Shown here: one piece after another, positions 11,801 to 19,010 of the stretch
How positions within the stretch are numbered: the first letter of the stretch is position 1
Layout: each line of letters starts with the position of its first letter
Origin: Mameliella sp. CS4
GTDB taxonomy: Bacteria; Pseudomonadota; Alphaproteobacteria; Rhodobacterales; Rhodobacteraceae
Assembly (NCBI RefSeq): GCF_019392335.1
Contig: NZ_JAHXRQ010000005.1
Coordinates: forward strand, 124,001 to 188,000
Length of the DNA: 64,000 nt
Direction: 5' to 3'
The notes under the pieces: generated by a model
What the model saw: only the letters and a program-made list of their open reading frames with translations
Database searches by the model: none
Told to the model about the DNA's origin: nothing
Program-made: the position numbers and the translations under genes

Positions 11801-14800
11801 CGCGGAAGACAGGTTTACCAGGGACGTGCCAGTGCCCAAAACCCCTCCGCAAGCTGCCGCAATGCTCGCGTTCAAAGCGGCCATGTTGGCTTCTATTCCC
11901 GCAGGAAGGTTGTCGACAAAGTTCAGACCGTTGGCGGGAAGTGCAGACGCGCTGTTGTCGATGGTGAAGGACAGCGTCGTGACCTGACCCAACCCCAGCG
12001 TGCTGGTGGCAAAGCTCTTGGAGAACGCCGGCAGCGGTTCGGCTGTCAGGACGTCTGTCGCGTTGCCCGAGTTGCCCGAGGACGAGGTCAGATCGCCCGT
12101 CGTGTTGGTATGCGAGCCCACGTTTGTCGAGGTCACATCGACCGAGACGGTACAGCTTGCCCCCGCGGCCACGGTGCCGCCGGTGTAGGTGATGGTGCTC
12201 GTCCCGGCTGTGGCGGTCAGGGTGCCGCCGGTACAGGTGGCCGAGGCATTCGGCGTCGCCGCAACCTGCACAGTGGCCGGCATGTTGTCAGTGAAATCAA
12301 GGCTGCTGGCCGCGATGGCCGAGGCGGTGTTGTCGACTGTAAAGGTCAGGGTCGAGGTCTGGCCGACCGTGATCACGTCGGCGGCAAAGACCTTGGCAAA
12401 GGTCGGCGCGGGTTCGACGTTCAGGGTCGCCGTCGCCGGTGCGGCAAGCTGGATGCCGCCGGAGAAGAGCGTGCTGGTGGTATTGGTATAGCTGCCGGGG
12501 CTGGCGCCCGCCGGCACCGCCACATCGGCCGTCAGCGTGCAGGTCTCTCCCACACCGACACTGCCGCCCGAGAAGGTCAGAAAGCTGACGCCCGAGAAGG
12601 TGCCGCCGCCGCATTCCGCGCCGACATTCGTCGACGTGGCGACCAGCCCGGTCAGGACCGAGTTCAGATCGTCACTGAAGGACAGCAAGCTGGCCGTGCC
12701 GCCGCCGGTGTTCTGGATGGTAAAGGTCAGCACCGCCGTGCCGGTGGCGCCCACCGGGCCGTCAAAGGACTTGGTAAAGGTCAGGTCGATATCCGGGGTG
12801 ACCTCGATCGTATCGGAAGCCGCGAGCCCCGTCAGGGTAACCAGATCCGTCCCCGCTCCCGGATCGTTGTCGAAGCTGCCGGAGAGCGCCGATGTCGTGT
12901 TGGTGGCGGTTCCTGCGGGCGCGCTGGTGGCGGTTTGCAGGGTGACGTCGAAGGTACAGTTCGCTCCCGGCGCCAGCGACCCGGAAATAAATGTCAGCGT
13001 CGATGAACCGGACAGCGAAGACCCGGTGCCGCAGATATCGGCCTGCGGTGTCCCCGTGGCAACCGTCCCGGTGAGGAAGCCATCCAGATCGTCGGTGAAC
13101 GCGAGGTCCGAAATGGTCTGCGCCGAGGTGTTGGTCAGAGTGAACCGGACCTGGGTCGTGTCACCCGCCTGCACCGCGTCGCTGAGGAACAGCTTTTCGA
13201 TGGTCAGCAGGTTGGTGTCGACGGTCAGCTCGGGCGAGCTTTGCACCGTAAAGACCTGCGCACTGACAATGCCCGTCGGCGAATAGGAGAAAGAATAGAT
13301 TCCGTCATTGGCGCCGGTCGGCACCAGGACCTGCGCCGTGAAGGAACAGCTTCCGTTGGCCGGGATTTCGACCGACTGCATCGCAAGGCGACCGGCCACA
13401 GGTTCGCTGGCGATGCTGGACGCGCCGCAAAAGCCGTTGGTCGGCTGCCCGACGACATCCATGCCCGACAGACCGCTGGTGAAGATGACCGTTTCGTCAA
13501 GCAGGGTCGCGACAACCGCATTCGGGTTGGTCAGGGTGAAATCGACGTCGATCGTCTGTCCGGGAACCACGGTGTCGACCGGAAAGGTCATCTCGGCGGT
13601 AAATGGCTCGAATTCGCCGATATAAAGAGCGTCGGTGGCGGCGGGCGCGATGACGGCGTCTCCGCCCGCGGTGCCGGTCAATGTCGAAGAGGTGTTGGTG
13701 ACATTCGTATTCGGTGCCGCCCCGCCGCCCAGCACGACATCGACGGTGAATTCACAGGTTGCGCCGGGCGCAAGCGTGCCACCTGTCAACGTGAGGGTAG
13801 AGGTGCCGGCAAGCGACGACCCGGTGCCGCAGGGGTCAGCTATCGGCGTCCCCACGGCAGCCGTGCCGGAGAAGAAGACGTCCAGATCATCGGTGAAGGT
13901 CAGGCCTGTCGCCGTGCTGGGCGATTCAAGCGCGCTTGTGATGGTAAAGGTCAGTTGAACGGTGTCGCCCGGCGTTGCGCTGGCCTGCGTGAAAGTCTTG
14001 CCAAAGGTCAGGCTTGCGCCACCGCTGAAAACAAAGGTGTCCGAGGCGGTGCCGCCAGTGACCACCGAAGTGCCGTCATTGTAGGACAGGGCGCCGCTGG
14101 TGCTGGGATAGGAGCCCGGCAATTCCCCGGGCACGGTTTGCAGCACAACGTCAAAGGTACAGCTCGCCCCGGCGGCGATGTTTCCGCCCGAAAGAGTGAT
14201 GGCCGGGCCATATCCGACACTGCTGCTGTTGGAAACAAAAGTCGAAAGGAGTGACCCGCTGCCGCAGATACTGGCGCCGGAACCGCTGACAAAGGTCGTG
14301 GACCCGGAAAGGAAGTCCAGCACGTCGGTGAAGGCAAGGTCGGTGACAGTTGCCGAACCGGCGCTGTTGTCGATGGTATAGCGCAGGGTGATCTGGTCCC
14401 CCGGGGTGGCCGGATCGTCGATGAACTCCTTGGCGAAGCCCGGCTGTGGCACGGTGGCGCTGCGCACCGTCAGCGTGTCGGTCGCCGTGCTGCCGCTGAC
14501 CGGGCTGCCGTCCATCGTGGCCGTCAGGGCCGATGTCGTGTTGATATAGGCGCCGCCAGACGCGCCCGCGGGAATCGCAACCTCGACCGAGAAGCTACAG
14601 TTTGAACCGGCAGGCAGCGTGCCGCCCGCAAAGGTGATCGTCGACGTGCCACTGAGCGTCGATCCGGTCCCGCAGGGATCGGTGGGGATCGAGGAGGCGA
14701 CCAGCGTCGCGCCCGACAACATGGCGTCGAGATCGTCGGTGAAGGCAAGGTCGGTGGCGGCAAAGTCGCGGTCGCCGTTCGACAGGAAGAAATCCAGCGT

Positions 14801-15778
14801 CGCGGTGCCGCCCGGGTTGACGGTGTCCGGGACAAAGAATTTCTGGATCTGCGGCGTGGCCGTTGACAGGCCGGTGACGGCGAGTTCGGCGTAGCTGCGT
14901 CCGAAACTGCCGCCCGACGACAGCGTGAGCTCGTCTGACAGCAACTCGTAGACGTCGACCGAAGAGGCGCGCACGTCCATCGAGATCGTACATGTCTGAC
15001 CGGCCTCGACGATGAGGCCGGAAACCGAAATGTTCGACCCGGAGCTGCCGTTGTTGTTCAAGACACCCAAGACAGTGAAGCCGGCCGGCGCCTCGTAACA
15101 GCCGGACACGTCGAAGTTCGGCGCAGCGGTCATGGTGACGCCGGCTGGAAGTGTCTCGGAAAAACTTGCCGACGATGTGACCGATACGAACGACGTCCCA
15201 AATATGGCGTACGCCCCGAAATCCGATGCGTTTGCGGAATTGTCGATGGTATAGGTCAGCCGTGCGGTACCGTTGATTGCGATGCTGGACGGAGACACCG
15301 ACTTGGAGAACAGCGGCCTGGACGTGGGCGAACTGACATTCAGGTTGACGGAGGCGGTGCCGGAATTGCCCGCATCGGACGTCAGATCCCCCGAGGTGAT
15401 GGTGAAGATCCCGGACGACGCGGCGGTCAACACCAGCGAAACGTCGCACGAGGCGCCGGGCGCAATGGCTGCATCCGCAAACGTCAGCGTCGAGCCGCCC
15501 GAGGGCGCATTGACCGTCGCGCCCGAGCAGGACGACGATACCGTCGGGGACCCGAGAAAGGTCAGCCCCGCGGGAAGCGTCGTGGAAAAGGCATTGTTCG
15601 AAACCGGTACGCCGGACGTGTTGGTGATCGTGTAGGTCAGGAGCGAGGCGCCGCCTTGCCCGATTTCCGTTGGCGAGAGGGATGCCGTGAAGCCCGGCTG
15701 TGTCTGCGCCTCGACTGGTCCAAGCGCTGCAATCAACCAGACCAGGCTCAGGCCAAGAAGCCTCTGAATCGTCGACAT
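2873..15778 (-). CDS. Giant modular surface protein, autotransporter-like (4,301 aa)
   Basis: Predicted giant secreted or outer-membrane adhesin. The ATG at 15778 is chosen because it gives a clear signal peptide (MSTIQRLLGL..., cleavage near residue 24) and follows GAGGGGAA; the frame is open further upstream. Order: residues 27-1872, 14 DUF11-like repeats of about 120-150 residues; 1873-1998, an ASPM/Hydin-like module; 1999-3430, 14 Ig-like repeats of two alternating types; about 3430-3530, another Ig-like module; 3532-3565, Asp-rich calcium-type repeats (DADGDGVPD, DRDGDGIPDD); 3707-3930, two Calx-beta-like modules; from 3930, a helical linker and then a C-terminal region of amphipathic strands ending in ...QLEHGLQLDF. 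A terminal Phe is typical of outer-membrane barrels, so type V-like export is likely, but the passenger is rich in cysteine. The ligand is unknown. It lies downstream of gspF on the same strand. Confidence 0.88.
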   Translation of the reverse strand: MSTIQRLLGLSLVWLIAALGPVEAQTQPGFTASLSPTEIGQGGASLLTYTITNTSGVPVSNNAFSTTLPAGLTFLGSPTVSSSCSGATVNAPSGGSTLTFADAAIAPGASCDVSLVLTAASSGIFTITSGDLTSDAGNSGTASVNLNVSSPTSRPLFSKSVSPSSIAINGTARLTYTIDNSANASDFGAYAIFGTSFVSVTSSASFSETLPAGVTMTAAPNFDVSGCYEAPAGFTVLGVLNNNGSSGSNISVSGLIVEAGQTCTISMDVRASSVDVYELLSDELTLSSGGSFGRSYAELAVTGLSTATPQIQKFFVPDTVNPGGTATLDFFLSNGDRDFAATDLAFTDDLDAMLSGATLVASSIPTDPCGTGSTLSGTSTITFAGGTLPAGSNCSFSVEVAIPAGASGGAYINTTSALTATMDGSPVSGSTATDTLTVRSATVPQPGFAKEFIDDPATPGDQITLRYTIDNSAGSATVTDLAFTDVLDFLSGSTTFVSGSGASICGSGSLLSTFVSNSSSVGYGPAITLSGGNIAAGASCTFDVVLQTVPGELPGSYPSTSGALSYNDGTSVVTGGTASDTFVFSGGASLTFGKTFTQASATPGDTVQLTFTITSALESPSTATGLTFTDDLDVFFSGTAAVGTPIADPCGTGSSLAGTSTLTLTGGTLAPGATCEFTVDVVLGGGAAPNTNVTNTSSTLTGTAGGDAVIAPAATDALYIGEFEPFTAEMTFPVDTVVPGQTIDVDFTLTNPNAVVATLLDETVIFTSGLSGMDVVGQPTNGFCGASSIASEPVAGRLAMQSVEIPANGSCSFTAQVLVPTGANDGIYSFSYSPTGIVSAQVFTVQSSPELTVDTNLLTIEKLFLSDAVQAGDTTQVRFTLTNTSAQTISDLAFTDDLDGFLTGTVATGTPQADICGTGSSLSGSSTLTFISGSLAPGANCTFDVTLQTATSAPAGTATNTTSALSGSFDNDPGAGTDLVTLTGLAASDTIEVTPDIDLTFTKSFDGPVGATGTAVLTFTIQNTGGGTASLLSFSDDLNSVLTGLVATSTNVGAECGGGTFSGVSFLTFSGGSVGVGETCTLTADVAVPAGASPGSYTNTTSTLFSGGIQLAAPATATLNVEPAPTFAKVFAADVITVGQTSTLTFTVDNTASAIAASSLDFTDNMPATVQVAATPNASATCTGGTLTATAGTSTITYTGGTVAAGASCTVSVDVTSTNVGSHTNTTGDLTSSSGNSGNATDVLTAEPLPAFSKSFATSTLGLGQVTTLSFTIDNSASALPANGLNFVDNLPAGIEANMAALNASIAAACGGVLGTGTSLVNLSSANVAPGVICTYSIDVVGTAVGTHVNTTGDLTSSAGNSGTASDTLIVVPQPGFAKEFTPDLVADGFSTTLVFEIDNSQSILAATSLDFTDNLPAGAEVAATPNASTTCTGGTITATGGSGTISYTGGSVSASSICTVQVDVTATTTGLLNNTSGDLTSSLGNSGSASDTLAVVPPPAFTKVFAPDILGAGQVSTLTFTIDNDRPVTLDATSLAFTDTLPAGMVVASSPNVVNNCAGTVTATAGSGSISLTGGQQLAGGACTIAVDVVASAAGNYTNTSGDLTSSMGNSGPATDILFVMPQPGFTKSFADAAIALGFDTTLTFTIDNSTSIIDATALDFTDSLPAGVQVAATPAASTTCTGGTLTATGGAGSVTYTGGTVAAGATCTVAVNVTGTAVGAQVNTSGDLTSSLGNSGTASDTVTVVPQPGFTKVFAPDTINLGQSSTLTFTVDNSGSVLDATALDFTDPLPTDLVVATAPNASTTCTGGTLTATAGTGSISYTGGTATAGASCTVSVDVTPASAGSFVNTSGDLTSSLGNSGTAADTLTVITPEIGLSGSIGGAVADGGTLDQGTLDAGTQQSLVLTISNTGTDALTLAAAPVISGESNVVVDSVTGPLATTVPIGGNTTITILYTPATAIQTDPTTTLPFSFDLSLGNDDVDEAPYDITVSGTAQDVTAPTGYTVALDQDPVTSANQTGISFTFAGAEVGADYAYTITSDGGAGSVTGSGTIATATDQVTGVDVTALPDGTLTLTVALTDAATNVGPDTTDTTTKDATAPAGYSVTFDQDPVNIANQAAVSFTFAGAEPGANYAYRIESSVGAALVSGTGTITTATDQVTGIDVSTLADGTLTLTATLTDPVGNSGAPVTDTTTKDATAPSLAIDTPIEGDDVVNAAEQTTVVISGTSTDLADGATVTVQVTDSGAGSVTDTTTITGDAWTVTLDLTSLADGALTVLADASDAAGNPAPQASAAATKDATAPAGYTVAFDQDPVNAANASAMSFSFAAAEVGADFAYSISSDAGGAPVTGTGTIATGTDVVSGLDLSGLTDGMLTLTVALTDPAGNTGADATDTVVKDTDAPAVAIDTPIATDGFVSAAEVNSVTITGSTSGVLDAAIVTVAVNDGAAGSASGTAAVTGGTWSLVIDLSGLADGPLSLTADVSDAAGNPAPQATAAATKDTLAPSGYTVAFDQDPVNISNETAIGFTFAGAEPGTSFAYAISSDGGGTPVTGGGTITTAAEQVTGLDLSGLVDGTLTLTVALTDDAGNTGPDATDTADKDTVAPALVIDTPLAGDDVINAAEAPSVTVSGTSTDLPDGTVVNLAVADGASGVVTGTATVTGNAWSTTLDLSGLADGALTVTADASDPVGNPAPQASVSADKDSGIPVVTIDTPIAGDDVIRTAEAGAFTVSGTASGVADGTIVRLILRDTGGAAVYYREATVSGGAYSLSFDISALADGDYDLSADVTDAAGNPAIQAVTLIAKDTLAPSIEIQDPDPTVADSLYANAVNAAEAAAFTASGVALDAADAVQVVITATDGAAGSVSVTTGLTAGPGVFHSWSDALDLSGLADGTITLTAVITDTSGNSSSATTSFLKDTTAPAGYTASFDQDPVNIANQAAIDFTFADAEVGPGVTGTDVTFDYTISSDGGGTPVTGSGTITSATQQVTGLDLSGLADGTLTLSVTLTDFKGNTGAAATATATKDATAPGLVIDTPIEGDDVVNAAEAATVVISGTSTDLPDGTDVAVAVADAASGSVTGTAGVTAGTWTVTLDLSGLADGALSVTADATDPAGNPAPQATASASKDTVAPTGYTATLDDDPVNAANQTATGFTFAGAEVSATYAFSITSDGGGTAVTGTGTIVTATDQLTGLDLSGLNDGTLTLTVALTDPAGNTGADATDQALKDATIPSLAIDAPIEDDDVVNAAEAPATVLSGTSTDLPDGSIVTLAVSDGASGVVMGTATVSGNSWSTTLDLSGLADGALSITADASDAAGNAAPQATATANKDATAPAGYTVAFDQDPVNSTNQTAASFTFAGAEPVATFAYTITSDGGGTPVTGTGTIATATDQVTGLDLSGLNDGTLTLTVALTDPAGNTGADATDQALKDAEIPTATLTGPLDAQADPFPVTLTFSEDVTGFALTSVQITNGTASALTGSGAVYGFTVTPDHDGPVEISVDAGAAVDAGGNLATAAAPITVTADLTGTPNPTPLPDADGDGVPDIYETGDRDGDGIPDDQDFDPQGYFYCEDDGRIIPGGGFTVTGPAGSNSTLGTTNFINITRDGSTGELQWFALRPGTYTMSLVYPTAVGVPSTTRTSSGTLDLTTLLPSNPGVLGSSEAGSTGFLADASAAANSAFYTGFVIEPGDPYVIGNNIPMTQCAENAVTLSAATDGAEFNAGAPTDATFTLTQARVSTQDTVVSYTVAGSATSGTDFTALSGTATIPAGDTSVTITVPVLEDGDIEGPETVVLTVNSLVSGDLTTLLGSTLTQTATITDDDFADIAVVNVDLTTNEGGGDDATMTFALLGTPTSPVTLSFAGDSQCTVAPATMTFTAGNYTTPQALTIRAIDDEKVEGTHTCQPTVTVASADTRYDGAPLPLAAVTITDDLVDQIREPLTEILEDDLSETIDTQSRAFSRMAKGALDRLQAGRDLPCGTLQAFDVDGSIQIQDATGNARGTFGSDRYNCASGSREILDGTFSLNKTEDTGVQALLQFAWQRERFTSDNAIAGYFLGGYYSRTDVSGLGDGSIDGFGVNGGVYGARGFGQGLFLDYYMAGAAGRHSFDIDFDTALAPINATGDYSYLAGFAGVGLSGQREFDGFVMKPRVGLDLAYASAGDADVTARQMGLTHTGAIRLDDFRGARATAEIRFESLGAPGGAEALADQMRTAFTPRLACTLSSYEDAAECGLGMAFSWERRDLSSGLTWGVEVDVEKIDETQRFTFNIKRERPIANGFGSVVTRLSMPAQQTLQLEHGLQLDF
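5486..9781 (-). repeat. Array of 14 Ig-like domains, two alternating types
   Basis: Seven type A modules (opening TAPAGYTVAFDQDPVN, about 100 residues) and seven type B modules (opening TAPSLAIDTPIEGDDVVNAA, about 102 residues) fill 1,432 codons. Both end in a similar DAAGN...KDA signature. The order read from the N-terminus is A A B A B A B B B A B A B A. Adjacent A+B pairs form a 606-bp higher-order unit, and the last two type A copies are nearly identical in DNA. There are no cysteines in this array. Confidence 0.85.
10163..15700 (-). repeat. Array of 14 DUF11-like surface-protein repeats
   Basis: The repeats share a core: an opening like QPGFTKVFAPDTINLGQ, a strand LTFTIDN, a DFTDNLPAG turn, a Cys-containing loop (TTCTGGTLTA), YTGG, a second Cys (GASCTVSVDV) and a closing NTSGDLTSSLGNSGTA. 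All 14 copies have exactly two cysteines. The last six copies are the most regular (about 125 residues); the first eight are more diverged and longer. Confidence 0.85.
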
Positions 15779-16096
15779 GCCGTGTTCCCCTCGTCTCATA
15801 TCGATCTTGCCCCCCCGCGAGGCGCCCTGAGAAGGGCGCAGCTCAAGACTCGGCTGACCGATCTGTTCTGATACTTGCGTAGCCGAGGGGGTTACGTCGG
15901 GAAAGCCTGCCGTATCGCGAAGCGGGCGGAAATCACGACGTGGGTGGCAATGTGCGGCTTTCTGGCGACACCAGAGGAGGGGAATCATCCCCCGCCCCTG
16001 CAACCCATGATCAAAAGATTAACAACACCAGCCTGTTGCGTCGAAGAGTTTAGACATCACCTCGGGGGCATGTCCGCAACACCTGTGGCTTGGACC
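15779..16096 (-). promoter_or_regulatory. Upstream region of the giant surface protein gene
   Basis: These 318 bp between gspF and the surface-protein gene hold no convincing gene. The reading frame of the downstream gene stays open to 16003 but has no domain or signal peptide there. A perfect 7-bp hairpin with a 4-nt loop lies at 15822-15839, about 45 nt upstream of the start codon. An AT-richer stretch at 16008-16025 is the best place for a promoter, but I could not assign -35 and -10 boxes. Confidence 0.4.
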
Positions 16097-17305
16097 TCAC
16101 GGGGCGACCAGGGTCTGCAGATCGAAAATCGGCAGCAGGACCGACAGCACGATCACCAGCACCATCGCGCCCACCAACATCATCAGCGCCGGTTCCATCA
16201 GCGCCGCGATCCGTTTGCGCTGTGTCGACAGGCCGTTTTCCACCAGCGCCGCGGCCCGCCCTGCCATCCGCGCCAGACGGGCAGAGACCTCTCCGGCGCC
16301 GATCAGCTGGCGTGCGACGGGCGGCACGAAACTGAGCGCCGCAAGCGCGTCGGACAGGGACTCCCCGGCCCGCACCGCCGTGGCCACCCGCTCTGCCTCG
16401 ATGCGGAACGGGGTCACGGTCAGCACCGACCCGGCGCTTTCGATTGCGATGGGCACCGTGTGGCGTGCCTCCAGCACCAGCGCCAGGGTGCGCAGGTACT
16501 GCACCGCCGCCCCCTGCCGGATCAGCCCGCCGACCAGCGGCAGGCGCAGCAAGAGCCTGTCCCGCCTCTCGCGCAGGGCGGCGATCCGTCCGCTCAGCAG
16601 CGCCAGCACCAAAAGGCCCAGCGCGGCGGCGGCCAGCAGGGGCCAGTGCCCTTCGACCCAGCGGGCAAAGCCCATCATGATGCGCGTCAAGTCGGGCAGC
16701 GGGCGCCCCGAGGTTTCAAACAGGGCCACGATCTCGGGTGCGACGGTAACAAAGAGCACACCCGCCACCAACACAGAGACCACCGCCACGAAAGCCGGGT
16801 AGACCAGCGCCGACCCCAGCTGCGCCCGATCGCTGCGGGCGGTTTCAAGGTGATCCGCCAGGCTGTTGAAGACGCTGGACAATTCCCCCGCCCTCTCGCC
16901 CGCCTGGACGGCGGCGAGGTAGTAGCGGGGAAAGCCCGCGCCGCTGGCCTCCAACGCCCGCGACAGGGGCTCTCCTTCCAGCAAGGCGGCCTGCGCGCGC
17001 GCCACCACAAGATCAAGCGCCGCTGTGCTGCCGGCGCTTTTCAATGTGCCCAGCGCCGCGTCCACAGCCATTTCCCCCCCCAGCAGGACCGCCATCTGGC
17101 GGGTAAAGACCGCCTGCAAGTCGCGCGACAGACGCGCCCGGCCCAGGCGTGGCCCCCGCGCGCTGCGGGTGCGCACCGTCAGTTCAGAGACATAGAGCCC
17201 CTGCGCCTTGAGTTGGTCCGAGGCGTGGGCCTCTGTCTCGGCCACCAGCGTGCCGGACTTGCGCTGGCCCTCGGCGGTGTAGGCGGTATAGGCAAAGGCC
17301 CTCAC
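16097..17305 (-). CDS. gspF: Type II secretion inner-membrane platform protein GspF
   Basis: GspF is the polytopic inner-membrane platform that couples the GspE ATPase to pseudopilus assembly. The 402-residue protein has two T2SSF domains (about 65-190 and 265-390) and membrane segments near 170-195, 220-240 and 372-395. It starts with YTAYTAEGQRKSGTL, typical of the family. The GTG start at 17305 overlaps the gspE stop by 4 nt, so the two are translationally coupled. The next gene downstream is the giant surface protein; no pseudopilin gene follows. Confidence 0.93.
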   Translation of the reverse strand: MRAFAYTAYTAEGQRKSGTLVAETEAHASDQLKAQGLYVSELTVRTRSARGPRLGRARLSRDLQAVFTRQMAVLLGGEMAVDAALGTLKSAGSTAALDLVVARAQAALLEGEPLSRALEASGAGFPRYYLAAVQAGERAGELSSVFNSLADHLETARSDRAQLGSALVYPAFVAVVSVLVAGVLFVTVAPEIVALFETSGRPLPDLTRIMMGFARWVEGHWPLLAAAALGLLVLALLSGRIAALRERRDRLLLRLPLVGGLIRQGAAVQYLRTLALVLEARHTVPIAIESAGSVLTVTPFRIEAERVATAVRAGESLSDALAALSFVPPVARQLIGAGEVSARLARMAGRAAALVENGLSTQRKRIAALMEPALMMLVGAMVLVIVLSVLLPIFDLQTLVAP

Positions 17306-18804
17306 GCGCTGTCCCCGACCACGCGCAGGGCCTCTGCCAGGCTGGTCTGCCCGGCGGCCACGGCGCGCAGCGCCTGGCCGATCAGGCGGTCACGCGGCGC
17401 CAGCGCCTTCGCCCACAGCGCACTCTCTCCCGCGCCGTGATTGATCCCCTCGCGCAGCGCTTCGCCCACTTCAAGGATCTCGAAGATGCCCAGCCGCCCC
17501 GCATAGCCGGTGCCGTTGCAGGCCTCGCACCCCTGCGCATCAAACAACGCCGTCGGCAGCGGCAGGCCCGCGCGGTCGAACTGAGCCGCCTCGCTGGCAG
17601 AGGGGGCGTGCGATCTGCGGCACTCGGGGCAGAGCCTGCGCAGCAACCGTTGCGCAATCACGCCGCGCAGGGTGGCGGCGATCAGGAAGTTTTCCAACCC
17701 AAGGTCGCGCAGGCGGACCACCGCGGCCACGGAACTGTTGGCATGCAGCGAGGAAAAGACCAGGTGCCCGGTCAATGCCGCCTGCGCGGCGGTGCTGGCG
17801 GTTTCGGTGTCGCGGATCTCGCCCACCAGGATCACGTCCGGGTCCTGCCGCAGGGTGGCGCGCAGACCGGCGGCGAAACTCATGCCGATCTCGGCGTTGA
17901 TCTGGGTCTGGCTGATACCGGTGAGGTCGTATTCGATCGGGTCCTCGACCGTGACGATATTGCGTTCCTCCCGATCCGCCAGTTTCAGCAGGGAATAAAG
18001 CGTCGTGGTCTTGCCCGCGCCCGTCGGTCCGGTGGCCAGAATGATGCCGTTGGGTGTGGAGGCCAGCCGTTCCAGCAGCGCGATCTGCCCCGCGTCCAGC
18101 CCCAGCCGGTCGAGCGGCATCAGCCCCGCCGCCCGGTCGAGGATCCGCAGCACGATGCGTTCGCCGTAGTTGCCGGGCAGCGAACTCACCCGCGTGTCGA
18201 TCATCCGCCCGCCCAGCCGCAGCGGGATGCGCCCGTCCTGCGGCAGGCGGGTTTCGGCGATGTCGAGCCCCGCCATGACCTTGAGCCGCGAAACCACGCG
18301 TTTCACCGGCACATCGGCGCGGTCCATCACCGTTTTCAGAAAGCCGTCAAGACGCATCCGGGCGCGCAACCCGCCCTCGTGCGGTTCGATGTGCAGGTCC
18401 GAGGCGCCGTCGAGCACGGCCTGCCGGAGCAGCTGGTTGACCAGCTGGATGACCGGCGCCTCCTCGGCGTCCTCCAGCAGGTCGCGGCCGCGCTTATCGG
18501 TGGCGGTATCGACCAGATCGAAGGTCACCCCCTGCGCCTGGGTATCGCGGGCGCCGGAATGGTAGAGCCGCGCCAGAACCGCCTCGAACCCCGCCGCGTC
18601 GGCCGGTTCAAGCGGCGCGGTCAGCCCCGCGCGGCGCTGTGCCTCGCGCAGGCCGGTCACGGACGCCCCCGGCCCCGCAACGATCCGCGTGCCGTCAAGG
18701 GCCACGCCGTGATCGCGGGCAAAGGCATAGGGCAGCGGGGCGGTTGGGACGGAAGGCGGGTGATCTTCGGGCATCCCTGTCGGGCCTTTCTTTCGGCGTG
18801 GCAT
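17302..18804 (-). CDS. gspE: Type II secretion ATPase GspE
   Basis: Cytoplasmic secretion ATPase that powers pseudopilus assembly. With the ATG at 18804 (preceded by AAAGGGA at good spacing) the protein has 500 residues; the frame is open 22 codons further upstream. Walker A is GPTGAGKT at 259-266, followed by the Asp box VTVEDPIEYDL, Walker B (DPDVILVGEIRD), the His box (TGHLVFSSLHAN) and the paired CxxC zinc motif (CPEC, CEAC) typical of GspE/PilB. The N-terminal region before DASDLHIE-type sequence is short. It is co-transcribed with gspF. gspD lies upstream on the same strand but a convergent Hint gene intervenes. Confidence 0.94.
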   Translation of the reverse strand: MPRRKKGPTGMPEDHPPSVPTAPLPYAFARDHGVALDGTRIVAGPGASVTGLREAQRRAGLTAPLEPADAAGFEAVLARLYHSGARDTQAQGVTFDLVDTATDKRGRDLLEDAEEAPVIQLVNQLLRQAVLDGASDLHIEPHEGGLRARMRLDGFLKTVMDRADVPVKRVVSRLKVMAGLDIAETRLPQDGRIPLRLGGRMIDTRVSSLPGNYGERIVLRILDRAAGLMPLDRLGLDAGQIALLERLASTPNGIILATGPTGAGKTTTLYSLLKLADREERNIVTVEDPIEYDLTGISQTQINAEIGMSFAAGLRATLRQDPDVILVGEIRDTETASTAAQAALTGHLVFSSLHANSSVAAVVRLRDLGLENFLIAATLRGVIAQRLLRRLCPECRRSHAPSASEAAQFDRAGLPLPTALFDAQGCEACNGTGYAGRLGIFEILEVGEALREGINHGAGESALWAKALAPRDRLIGQALRAVAAGQTSLAEALRVVGDSA

Positions 18805-19010
18805 GGGCACATCCCTTTGTGCCCTCAAGTCCATCCCCCTCGCAACGCCCTTTCCGACCGGACCCGGCATCCGCGAACACGTTAATAAAAGGTTAACAAA
18901 AGTGCACGTTTTACGGTAAGCGGGTTGGGATCGGGGAGGCTGGCTCTGGCTCCCGTTCGGCCAGAACGCCGCGAAGCGGCCCCCGGCAGGTAAAGGTAAC
19001 GAGGAATTCT
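18805..19010. promoter_or_regulatory. Divergent intergenic region, gspE / Hint gene
   Basis: This 206-bp divergent region must hold the start signals of gspEF and the Hint gene. An AT-rich patch lies at 18880-18915 (GTTAATAAAAGG, TTAACAAAAG). A short hairpin (GCCGC GAA GCGGC) is at 18968-18980. The Hint gene has a clear ribosome site GAGGA before its ATG. I could not place a -35/-10 pair at standard spacing. Confidence 0.4.

Noticed and set aside
10610..13006. A 798-codon open frame on the + strand
   Set aside because: It is antisense to the DUF11-like array and has the same artefactual composition.
15779..16003. A 75-codon N-terminal extension of the giant surface protein
   Set aside because: The shorter start has a signal peptide and a ribosome site; the extension would bury the signal peptide.
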